A stretch of DNA of 14,467 nt from Actinomycetota bacterium. GTDB lineage: Bacteria; Actinomycetota; Acidimicrobiia; Acidimicrobiales; Ilumatobacteraceae. The notes beneath the pieces are model-generated. The model did not search any database. It was not told the origin of the DNA and saw only the letters and a program-made list of their open reading frames with translations. A program made the position numbers and the translations under genes. Below are positions 7,689-13,812 of this stretch, in pieces (position 1 is the stretch's first letter; each line of letters begins with the position of its first letter). The stretch is from NCBI GenBank assembly GCA_018882725.1, contig VERK01000026.1:1-14467 (forward strand), written 5' to 3'.

Positions 7689-8879
7689 ATGATCAAGAAC
7701 CAGTGGTACGCGGTCGAGTTCGGTCACGTGATCGGCTCGAAGCCTCATCAAGTGCGATTGTTCGGCCAGGACCTCGTCCTGTATCGCAACACCAAAGGTG
7801 AGATGGTCTGTCACAGCGACATCTGCATCCATCGTGGCGCATCACTGGCGGGCGGGAAGGTCGTGGGTGATTGCGTCGAGTGCCCCTACCACGGTTGGCA
7901 GTTCGACACCGACGGAGCCTGCGTGAAGATTCCCGCGAACAAGGCGGGTTCTCCCATTCCGAAGAAGGCTCGCGTCGACAACTATCCGTGTGTCGAGAAG
8001 TACGGCTACGTGTTCGTGTTCTTCGGCGACTTGCCCGAGAGCGAACGGCCGCCACTGGCCGAACTGCCCGGAATGGACGACACCCGCGAGGCCCGCGCCG
8101 AAGGCAACCGCATCGTGCAGGGCGAATTCGCCTGGAACGCCAACTACGAGCGTGTGATCGAGAACGGCGCCGATGCCGCCCACGCGCCGTTCGTGCACTC
8201 CACCAGTTTTGGCAACCCGAACAAACCCGAGATCGAGGATTTCGATCTCGTGGAGCACAAGGTCGGATCCCACCTGATGGGTGCCACGTACGTCGTCCAT
8301 CTCGAACCGCCCGACCCCAAGGGGATCTGGAAGTACCTGCGGCGCGGAAAGGAGCGTCCGCCCGTGGCGACCGGCAACGGGGTGTTCTTCCCGAACATCA
8401 CGTTCCTGCAGGTCAATCTCCCGATCGGCGTGATGACCATCTTCACGGCGGTCGTGCCGGTCGACGAGAACCACTCGATCTCGAAGTGGACCATGATGCG
8501 AACGTTCTTCACGCAGCCCTGGGCCATCACCTTGTTGCGCGCCGACAAGGACTCGTACAAGCGCACGATGAAGATCTTCTACGAAGATCGAGCCACGGTG
8601 GAGGGACAGCGTCCCGAATTGGTGCCCTTCGACCTGTCGGCCGAACTGCAGGTGAAGAGCGACGCCGTTCAGGTGGCGTATCGCCGCTGGCGTCAAGCCA
8701 ACATCGACCGCGGTTGGCTCATCGACGAGCACGTGGTGGGCACCGGTCGCTACGAGGGAGCCAAGGTGGTGCCGTCGCCGGCACGCCGCGCCAACCCCGA
8801 ACTGGCCAATGCTTGGGTGCTCAAGGAACTCGAAGCGAAGGAAGCCCTGCGCGAGAGGCGAGAGGTCGAGCGCACGTGA
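7689..8879 (+). CDS. Rieske non-haem iron oxygenase, alpha subunit type
   Basis: The 396-residue protein has an N-terminal Rieske [2Fe-2S] domain with C46-I-H48, a 16-residue gap, then C65-P-Y-H68. The C-terminal half is catalytic, with NGADAAHAPFVH at 159-170 supplying likely iron ligands H165 and H170 and the bridging Asp D162. A third carboxylate is probably D300 in YEDRATVEGQRPE. The start NQWYAVEF and the IPKKARVDNYPCVEKYGYVFVFFGDLPESERPP stretch (split around residue 105) match a Rieske family that I recall from cyanobacteria and actinobacteria. Plant pheophorbide a oxygenase (PAO) is a distant relative, but its C-terminal CxxC is absent: the last Cys is C101. ATG 7689 has a strong AAGGAG site 5 nt upstream. 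No ferredoxin or reductase gene is nearby, so electrons must come from elsewhere. It likely hydroxylates, demethylates or cleaves the pathway substrate. Confidence 0.92.
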   Translation: MIKNQWYAVEFGHVIGSKPHQVRLFGQDLVLYRNTKGEMVCHSDICIHRGASLAGGKVVGDCVECPYHGWQFDTDGACVKIPANKAGSPIPKKARVDNYPCVEKYGYVFVFFGDLPESERPPLAELPGMDDTREARAEGNRIVQGEFAWNANYERVIENGADAAHAPFVHSTSFGNPNKPEIEDFDLVEHKVGSHLMGATYVVHLEPPDPKGIWKYLRRGKERPPVATGNGVFFPNITFLQVNLPIGVMTIFTAVVPVDENHSISKWTMMRTFFTQPWAITLLRADKDSYKRTMKIFYEDRATVEGQRPELVPFDLSAELQVKSDAVQVAYRRWRQANIDRGWLIDEHVVGTGRYEGAKVVPSPARRANPELANAWVLKELEAKEALRERREVERT

Positions 8880-9625
8880 GTGTGTCGTTCGATCTGTGCT
8901 GGCGTTCGGTCGAGACGATCGTCGATCGTCTCGGATTGGTCGAGACCGCGGGCGAGGCACCCGATGCCCTACACGTGCTCACCAGTCCGATGATGCCGGA
9001 CGCTCCGGTGGGTCGGATGCGTTGGTGGACCGGAGCGGTCGATCTCGTCTACATCGGGTTGTCGGTTCCGCCCATCGGACTCGACAGCCACATGATGTTC
9101 GCGTTCTCGCCCGTCACGTCAGCGGTTCCTCACTTCACGATCGATTCGGTGGCCGGTGGTGGTCAACCCGGTGCGCAGGCGGCTTTCGCCTTCCACCTCG
9201 ATCTGATTCCGAAACTCGATCTCGGTGCGCACCTCGGTTACCTCCGCCACTGTTTCGAACCGCTCACCGCGATTCGCGCTGACGCCCAGACGATCGCCGG
9301 ACTCGAACCGGCTCACCTGAGTCCGACCCAGTACGCGGTGATGTCGGCGTGGATGCTCGTGCACCGGGCCGACGAGTCGGCGTTCCGGAATGTTGAAACC
9401 GCCGTGACCGCGTATCGCGACCACTGGTTGTCACTGGTGACGAACGGTGTGCCGAACGAGGTGCTCGATGGTGTCGGTCCCGATCAGATTGCCGATCGCG
9501 ATCGCCGTAATCGAGCCATCGTGTTCGACCCGACCGTCGATCCGGTGTGGGGCCGCGTCGGCCAGTTGATCGGTGCCGAGAAGGCCGAAGTTCTGAGATC
9601 GAAGCTGGCAACGCCAGCGAAGTGA
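8876..9625 (+). CDS. Divergent RCCR/ferredoxin-dependent bilin reductase (FDBR)-like protein
   Basis: The 249-residue protein starts at GTG 8876 in a GTGA overlap with the Rieske gene. Residues 65-90 align without gaps to 89-114 of the RCCR-like protein (offset 24), sharing P-x-I-G and, 16 residues on, V-P-H. VPHFTIDSV (84-92) matches the pattern LPIFGxDLV that I recall in phycocyanobilin:ferredoxin oxidoreductase PcyA, placing D90 on its catalytic Asp105. H72 lies 18 residues before D90; PcyA His88 lies 17 before Asp105. AtRCCR has E154 at this place. The C-terminus (ADRDRRNR at 206-213, DPVWGRV at 222-228, GAEKAEVLRSKL) resembles the RCCR C-terminal helix region. Length is typical for FDBRs. 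I infer a reductase of a bilin- or phyllobilin-like substrate. Similarity is low and judged by eye, so the superfamily call needs a profile search; an uncharacterised protein is the alternative. Confidence 0.5.
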   Translation: MSVSFDLCWRSVETIVDRLGLVETAGEAPDALHVLTSPMMPDAPVGRMRWWTGAVDLVYIGLSVPPIGLDSHMMFAFSPVTSAVPHFTIDSVAGGGQPGAQAAFAFHLDLIPKLDLGAHLGYLRHCFEPLTAIRADAQTIAGLEPAHLSPTQYAVMSAWMLVHRADESAFRNVETAVTAYRDHWLSLVTNGVPNEVLDGVGPDQIADRDRRNRAIVFDPTVDPVWGRVGQLIGAEKAEVLRSKLATPAK

Positions 9626-9640
9626 CACAAGCGAGGGGAC

Positions 9641-10573
9641 ATGTCGAACGATACGAGCAAGTGGCAGCAGACAATCGAGGGCGAGTGGTACGGCCGGCCG
9701 TCGGTATGGGATCCGAACGGCAACCACACTGGCTGGATCAAGGTGTCGCGGTCTTCGCGCAAAGAGGGCGACAAGACCATCTACTACATGCACACCAAGT
9801 TCGACAACGACGGCCCGCTGCGCAATCGCATGGAATTCAGCGAGTTCGCGTTCGAACTACTCGATAGTGATCGTGATCGCATCTATCTCGGCCCCGACTT
9901 CGTGGGAGCAGGCCATCCGTACGGGATGTTGGTGGATGCCAACTACTACTCGCCAGCGTGGCAGGCCGACCTACGCACGATGGTCCACATCCTCGACGAC
10001 GGTGAGACTCAGGTGTACTCGTCGTTGCTGTTCGAGGGTCAGACGATCGTCGCGGTCATGAACGGGGTCTACAAGGTGGCATTCGACTACGACACCAACT
10101 CCGAGACCAGGAAGCGCATCGATGCTTTCTGCGACAGTGAGGCTCAGGCCGGTCGCATGCCCCACACGCTGCCGCCCAAGCAGAGTGGCACCTGGTCCGG
10201 AACCTTGCGGGCCTACGACACCAATCAGCAGCCGGTCGGCGAGGTGGGTATCACCATTCGTCACGAACCGACGAGCCTCCTTCGCGCGCGCCAGACGGTC
10301 AAGCTCACCGGGCTCATCAACAAGCAGTACACCTTCGATCGCTACCACGACGGCAACCTGCACACCTTCGACGGTCCCGGTCTCTACGGAAACGGTCGCG
10401 CCTACGGTCGGGCGCTCTACACCGCTCAGCACATCTTCGGTGAGGCCACCAAGATCCAGGGTCGCGAGTTCTTGTACGACGACAAGCTGTCGATGTCGGC
10501 CTGTTGGAAGTGGATCGAGAGCGATCGCCTGCGTTACATGCTCTACGGCGCGCTCACCTGGCAAGGGGACTGA
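9641..10573 (+). CDS. Tandem beta-barrel (lipocalin-like?) protein of unknown function
   Basis: I do not recognise a named family for this 310-residue protein. It has no signal peptide and no membrane segment. It appears to be an internal duplication: IEGEWYGRPSVWDPNG (12-27) pairs with QSGTWSGTLRAYDTN (181-195), and GPDFVGAGHPYGMLVDANYY (84-103) pairs with GPGLYGNGRAYGRALYTAQH (245-264). Each half is about 130-140 residues, rich in aromatic residues and alternating beta-type sequence, and begins with G-x-W-x-G, as lipocalin/FABP-like barrels do. Barrels of this kind bind hydrophobic ligands, including bilins in CpcS/T-type lyases and bilin-binding lipocalins. A ligand carrier or enzyme for the RCCR/Rieske pathway is therefore possible but inferred. 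ATG 9641 follows GAGGGG by 2 nt. The stop shares one base with the next start (TGATG). Confidence 0.6.
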   Translation: MSNDTSKWQQTIEGEWYGRPSVWDPNGNHTGWIKVSRSSRKEGDKTIYYMHTKFDNDGPLRNRMEFSEFAFELLDSDRDRIYLGPDFVGAGHPYGMLVDANYYSPAWQADLRTMVHILDDGETQVYSSLLFEGQTIVAVMNGVYKVAFDYDTNSETRKRIDAFCDSEAQAGRMPHTLPPKQSGTWSGTLRAYDTNQQPVGEVGITIRHEPTSLLRARQTVKLTGLINKQYTFDRYHDGNLHTFDGPGLYGNGRAYGRALYTAQHIFGEATKIQGREFLYDDKLSMSACWKWIESDRLRYMLYGALTWQGD

Positions 10574-11274
10574 TGCTGCCGATCCGCGGGATCGTGGTGG
10601 CGTCGTCCGATTCGGCGGCCACCAACGACTTCTTCGCGGTGTTCGGCTACAGCGAGTCGTCGTCTGGAGTTCTGTCGCGGACCGCGGGGGCGTCGATTCA
10701 TGTCGCGTCGACCACTCGCTCCGGGCGACAGCGACGGGGATGGGAACTCGGGCCGCGCGGACTCGACGTGTACGTGCACGACCTCGACGACGCCCTCGAT
10801 CGAGTCTCGCGCGCCGGATGGAACGGGGGAGCGGTTGCCACGATCGCGGTCGGCCCGGTGAGGATGCGGCAGGTCCTGGTTGCCGGGCCCGATGGTGTGC
10901 CGGTCGTGATGGTGGAGAGCTCGCATCGACGGCCGTCGCTTCTCGACTCCGAAACCCATTGGTGTTCGGAGATCTACAGCGTGGTGTGGTGCGTCGCCGA
11001 TCGCGACGACGAGGCACGCCGCTGGATCGACGCCGGTGTCACGGCCGGGCCGCCGTTGGAGTTCTCCGATCCGTCGCTCGGCGCCTACCTCGACCTGCCG
11101 GTCGCCGATGCACCACTTCGCATGATCACGCTGTCGTCGGCGGACGGCGCCTCAACGCGGTTGGAATTGCTGTCGTTCCCCGGACGCGAATCGGTCCCGA
11201 CCGCTCGCGATGCCGGAGTCGTCGCGCTGCACTTCGACGGGGAGCCGCCCGTGGAGAGCGAGGTCGTGTCGTGA
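10573..11274 (+). CDS. VOC-superfamily (glyoxalase/dioxygenase-like) protein
   Basis: The 233-residue protein shows two beta-alpha-beta-beta-beta modules. The first begins IRGIVVASSDSAATNDFFAV (residues 4-23), the usual strand plus helix of a vicinal oxygen chelate unit. It continues with LDVYVHDLDDALDRVSRAGW near 59-78 and ends in VAGPDGVPVVMVES. The second begins EIYSVVWCVADRDDEARRWI near 135 and ends in STRLELLSFPG. VOC proteins include metal-dependent dioxygenases, isomerases and lyases as well as non-catalytic binders. I cannot identify a clear His/His/Glu metal triad: possible strand-end carboxylates are visible but the His ligands are not obvious. It may therefore be a binding protein or atypical enzyme. 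It starts in a TGATG junction with the preceding gene and ends in a GTGA overlap with the next, so it is co-translated with the pathway genes. Confidence 0.65.
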   Translation: MLPIRGIVVASSDSAATNDFFAVFGYSESSSGVLSRTAGASIHVASTTRSGRQRRGWELGPRGLDVYVHDLDDALDRVSRAGWNGGAVATIAVGPVRMRQVLVAGPDGVPVVMVESSHRRPSLLDSETHWCSEIYSVVWCVADRDDEARRWIDAGVTAGPPLEFSDPSLGAYLDLPVADAPLRMITLSSADGASTRLELLSFPGRESVPTARDAGVVALHFDGEPPVESEVVS

Positions 11275-11573
11275 TCGCCGTGGTCTCCAACGCCTGGTTG
11301 ATCGATGGTCACGCCGACGACTATGCGCGTATCACCGCCGAGTTCGAGGTCGTGCACGCGACCATCGCCGGCTACCGGGGGCGACGTCTCCTCCACGGAA
11401 CCGACGATCCGCGCCACATCGTGAACATTCGGTTCTTCGATCGCATCGAGGACTACGACGAACTCGTCGCGCACCCCGACTACGCCGTCTGGATCGGTCG
11501 CTTGAGCGAGCACATCGAGCCGCGCGACCCGCAGAAAGAAGTGCTCGACGTTCTGCTGGCGACCGACCGATGA
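11271..11573 (+). CDS. Small ABM-type dimeric alpha/beta-barrel protein
   Basis: The 100-residue protein begins IAVVSNAWLIDGHADDYARI and continues GYRGRRLLHGTDDPRHIVNIRF (35-56, with intervening helix) and then a helix containing DELVAHPDYAVWIGRL (63-78). This is the ferredoxin-like pattern of the antibiotic biosynthesis monooxygenase (ABM) superfamily, which also contains haem-degrading IsdG/HmoA/MhuD enzymes. N7 sits where those haem oxygenases carry an essential Asn. However, the Trp and His of their triad do not align: W74 and H81 are 7 residues apart, not 9-10. Canonical haem degradation is therefore not supported. A cofactor-free monooxygenase or a substrate-handling protein is possible. 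GTG 11271 overlaps the VOC gene stop, and the stop overlaps the hydrolase ATG. Confidence 0.7.
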   Translation: MIAVVSNAWLIDGHADDYARITAEFEVVHATIAGYRGRRLLHGTDDPRHIVNIRFFDRIEDYDELVAHPDYAVWIGRLSEHIEPRDPQKEVLDVLLATDR

Positions 11574-12217
11574 GCAAGTGCGTGCTCGTGCATGGGGCCT
11601 TTCGCGGGTCGTGGGCCTGGTCGCGCGTCATCACTGAACTCGTCGAGCGCCGGGTCGACGCCGTCGCGATCGACCTGCGGGGTGGCGAGCCGTCGATGTC
11701 CGACTGGGTCGACGATGTCTTGCGTGTGGTTGGTCCCGGCGACGTGATCGTCGGGCACTCGATGGGTGGAGTCGTGGCTCGCGCCGCCGCGCGATCCCCG
11801 CACGTGTCGCGGGTGGTTCTGATCGATGCTCCCGTGATCGAGTCGGGTCAGCGCGCCATCGACGTGTCGGGACCAGCGCCGGCCACTCTTCCGCCCCGCA
11901 CCACGAGCATTCCGGCCACCCCGGTTGGTGCCGCCAACGGATTCGACGCGTCGCTGGCGTCGTGGGTCAACGCGCGATTGTCGCCCACACCGTTCGGCCC
12001 GAGTCTCGACGTCGTGGAAGTCGACGATCAGATTCCGCTCTCCGTCGCGTTCTGCTCGCTCACACCGGAATTCTTTCCCTCTGTCGCCAGTCGTCGTCGC
12101 TTCGACGCCGAAGGTCGCGGGTACGAAACGATCGAGTGTCATCACGATGCGCCGTTGCTCGCACCGGCTGCGGTGGCCGACTTCATCGCACGAGCGGCGA
12201 GTCAGGACAGAACGTGA
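11570..12217 (+). CDS. Alpha/beta hydrolase (esterase-like, plant MES-type N-terminus)
   Basis: The 215-residue cytoplasmic protein starts KCVLVHGAFRGSWAWSRVI (residues 3-21), with the oxyanion-hole H-G motif. The nucleophile elbow is VGHSMGG (61-67, nucleophile S64), and a late HHDAPLLAP (191-199) supplies the catalytic His (191 or 192). The N-terminal pattern and the His followed by x-P-x-L resemble the methylesterase/hydroxynitrile lyase group. Plant MES16, which demethylates chlorophyll catabolites, belongs to that group, but many bacterial esterases look alike. At 215 residues it is shorter than the roughly 260 usual there, and the cap region is reduced. It is the last gene of the coupled set: ATG 11570 overlaps the previous stop, and its 3' end overlaps the opposite-strand lyase gene by 16 bp. 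I infer ester or similar bond hydrolysis late in the pathway. Confidence 0.85.
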   Translation: MSKCVLVHGAFRGSWAWSRVITELVERRVDAVAIDLRGGEPSMSDWVDDVLRVVGPGDVIVGHSMGGVVARAAARSPHVSRVVLIDAPVIESGQRAIDVSGPAPATLPPRTTSIPATPVGAANGFDASLASWVNARLSPTPFGPSLDVVEVDDQIPLSVAFCSLTPEFFPSVASRRRFDAEGRGYETIECHHDAPLLAPAAVADFIARAASQDRT

Positions 12218-13008
12218 CGAGCCGAGCGCACGACCGCTTCGTCGATCATGCGACCGTTGTCGTCGACTGCGACACCCTTGCCGTCGGCCAAGGCAGCGTC
12301 GAAGATCGCCACGATTCGCTCGGCGACCTTCACGTCGTCGGCACTGGGGCGGAAAGCGTCGTTGATGGTGGACACCTGATCGGGATGGATCGCCGAACGC
12401 CCACCGAAACCGGCGTTGCGCAACAAGGTGCTTGTACGACGCAGGTCGTCGAGATCGCGCCAGTCGGTGGACACCGGGCCGATGGGCGGTTCGAGTCCGT
12501 GAGCGGCCGAGGCCACGACGACCGACGTGCGCAATGGCCACAGTGCATGGTCGGCGTGGGTGCCCAATCCGAGATCGGCGCGCAGATCGGCCTCGCCCAA
12601 CGCGAAGCGAGACACTCGTCGGTGGCGCGCCATCGCTTCGAGGTCGAGCAGCCCGCGGGCCGATTCGACGAGCGCGATCACGGGGACCGGAAGACGATGG
12701 CGAGCGAGACTGCGCTCGGCGTCATCGAGCGACAGCGCGGTGGCTTTCGGAAGCATGACGGCCGAAGGATTGGCCAGTGCGATGGCCTCGATGTCGGAAT
12801 CCAGCGCGTCTCCGCTGTTCACACGCACGATGACCGGACGGTCGATCGAACGAATCACCGTGGCCACGCGCGCACGAGCCGCCGCCTTGGCCGTGGGGGC
12901 CACACCGTCCTCGAGGTCGACGATGATCGCATCCACGGCCGTCGCCTCGGCCTTGGGCACGAACTGATCGGCCCGGTCGGCCGGCACGTACAGCAGACTT
13001 CGCCACAC
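12202..13008 (-). CDS. HpcH/HpaI/CitE-family CoA ester lyase
   Basis: The 268-residue protein has the signature of CitE-like lyases (citryl-, malyl-, beta-methylmalyl-, citramalyl-CoA lyase). It shows SLLYVPADRADQFVPKA (residues 4-20), AIIVDLEDGVAPTAK (27-41), a phosphate/CoA-contacting Arg at R62 in VRVNS, PKA at 87-89, and VIALVESARGLLDLEAMA (110-127) with metal-binding E115. GEADLRADLG (138-147) supplies D141, and GRSAIHPDQVSTINDAF follows near 204. These acidic residues bind Mg2+ for retro-Claisen cleavage of a 3-hydroxyacyl-CoA. The start is GTG at 13006-13008. An in-frame stop lies 9 nt upstream of it, so no longer form exists, and AGGA lies about 7 nt upstream. It is convergent with the hydrolase gene and divergent from the membrane protein gene. 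It could cleave a branched hydroxy-dicarboxyl-CoA from the neighbouring pathway, but the opposite orientation makes that uncertain. Confidence 0.9.
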   Translation of the reverse strand: MWRSLLYVPADRADQFVPKAEATAVDAIIVDLEDGVAPTAKAAARARVATVIRSIDRPVIVRVNSGDALDSDIEAIALANPSAVMLPKATALSLDDAERSLARHRLPVPVIALVESARGLLDLEAMARHRRVSRFALGEADLRADLGLGTHADHALWPLRTSVVVASAAHGLEPPIGPVSTDWRDLDDLRRTSTLLRNAGFGGRSAIHPDQVSTINDAFRPSADDVKVAERIVAIFDAALADGKGVAVDDNGRMIDEAVVRSARHVLS

Positions 13009-13034
13009 GGCGTCATCCTACGAGAGGGGAACTG

Positions 13035-13685
13035 ATGGATCGGTCCGAATGGTTGTTGATCGCGCACGTTGTCGTGTTCGCGGCCTGGTTCGGTACGGAT
13101 CTCGCCACTTTCACGTTGTCGCGCCGAGTGGTGTCGTCGTCGACGGCGCCGGCCAGTCGAGCTGCGATCGCGGGCGCGATGATGTCGGTCGAGATCTTCG
13201 CTCGGTTGTGCTTGCCGTTGGCCTTCGGTACGGGCGTCCTCACGGCCGAGGAGCGCGGCTGGATCGACTGGGGTTGGGTGGCCGGTGCCATCGGCGTGGT
13301 CGCACCCCTCTGGAGCATCGCGGTGTGGCTCATCCATCGGGGATCGACCCTCTTGGCTCGTGTCGATCTGTGGTGGCGTTCGATCGTCGCAGTGGGTGTC
13401 TGGGTCGCAGCGATTTCGTCCTTGGCGAGTGACGATCCGATCGGCGTGCGGTGGCTCGCGGTCAAACTCGTGTGCTTCGCGGTCATCATCACGTCGGGCA
13501 TCGTCATCCGATTCGTCCTGCGACCGTTCTCGGTTGCCTTCGGGCAGATCCTGGCCGAGGGCTCGACTCCCGAACGCGAAGCGATCGTGGCCGGTTCGAT
13601 TCAGCGGGCTCAACCCTTCGTGATCGTGATCTGGGCGTCGTTGCTCGTCGCGGCGGCCATGGCGGTCGCTCAACCAGCGCTCTGA
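13035..13685 (+). CDS. Multi-pass integral membrane protein of unknown function
   Basis: The 216-residue protein has about six hydrophobic segments, near residues 6-26, 54-70, 80-100, 114-131, 139-160 and 193-212. Basic residues sit in the loops (SRR at 29-31, HRG at 101-103). A histidine lies in the first segment (H11), followed by W18 and F19. The layout and small size recall CopD/DUF2269-like or other haem- or metal-associated membrane proteins, but I cannot place it in a family. ATG 13035 follows GAGAGGGGA by a few nt. It starts only 26 bp from the divergent lyase start, so its promoter must lie in or overlap the lyase coding region. Linkage to the catabolic genes is not evident. Confidence 0.75.
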   Translation: MDRSEWLLIAHVVVFAAWFGTDLATFTLSRRVVSSSTAPASRAAIAGAMMSVEIFARLCLPLAFGTGVLTAEERGWIDWGWVAGAIGVVAPLWSIAVWLIHRGSTLLARVDLWWRSIVAVGVWVAAISSLASDDPIGVRWLAVKLVCFAVIITSGIVIRFVLRPFSVAFGQILAEGSTPEREAIVAGSIQRAQPFVIVIWASLLVAAAMAVAQPAL

Positions 13686-13739
13686 CTCCGCGCCCGTCGT
13701 GTCGGCGGTGTTTTCTGGTTTCGGCGGGGGTGGAAGTGC

Positions 13740-13768
13740 TTGCGCGGAACAGCGTTTCGTTTTACGCT
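13740..13768 (+). promoter_or_regulatory. Possible sigma-70-type promoter for the secreted protein gene
   Basis: TTGCGC (13740-13745) and TACGCT (13763-13768) are separated by 17 nt and lie in the 127-bp gap before the gene at 13813. Each box matches only three of six consensus bases, although TAnnnT is a common actinobacterial -10 form. An imperfect CGGAAC-AGC-GTTTCG repeat lies between the boxes and resembles the 6798-6822 inverted repeat with one arm base changed. The prediction is by eye. Confidence 0.3.
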
Positions 13769-13812
13769 GACCGGAGTCGGCGGGTGAGGGGCCCGTCGCT
13801 GGAGGGGGAATC

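Noticed and set aside
7871..8875. Open frame extending the FDBR-like gene far upstream inside the Rieske gene
   Set aside because: The upstream part is an Arg-rich frameshift reading of the Rieske gene. The GTG at 8876 overlapping the Rieske stop gives a normal FDBR-size protein.
7689..8879. Direct assignment of the Rieske protein as pheophorbide a oxygenase
   Set aside because: The Rieske and iron motifs are shared by the whole superfamily, the PAO C-terminal CxxC is missing, and no chlorophyll-specific residue can be recognised.
11271..11573. Annotation of the ABM protein as a haem-degrading monooxygenase
   Set aside because: Only the Asn of the Asn/Trp/His triad is in place; the Trp and His spacing does not fit.
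13750..13769. CAGCGT-N8-ACGCTG inverted repeat as a terminator or operator
   Set aside because: The arms are 6 bp with a loop of 8 nt, which is common by chance in GC-rich DNA, and they overlap a more plausible promoter arrangement.
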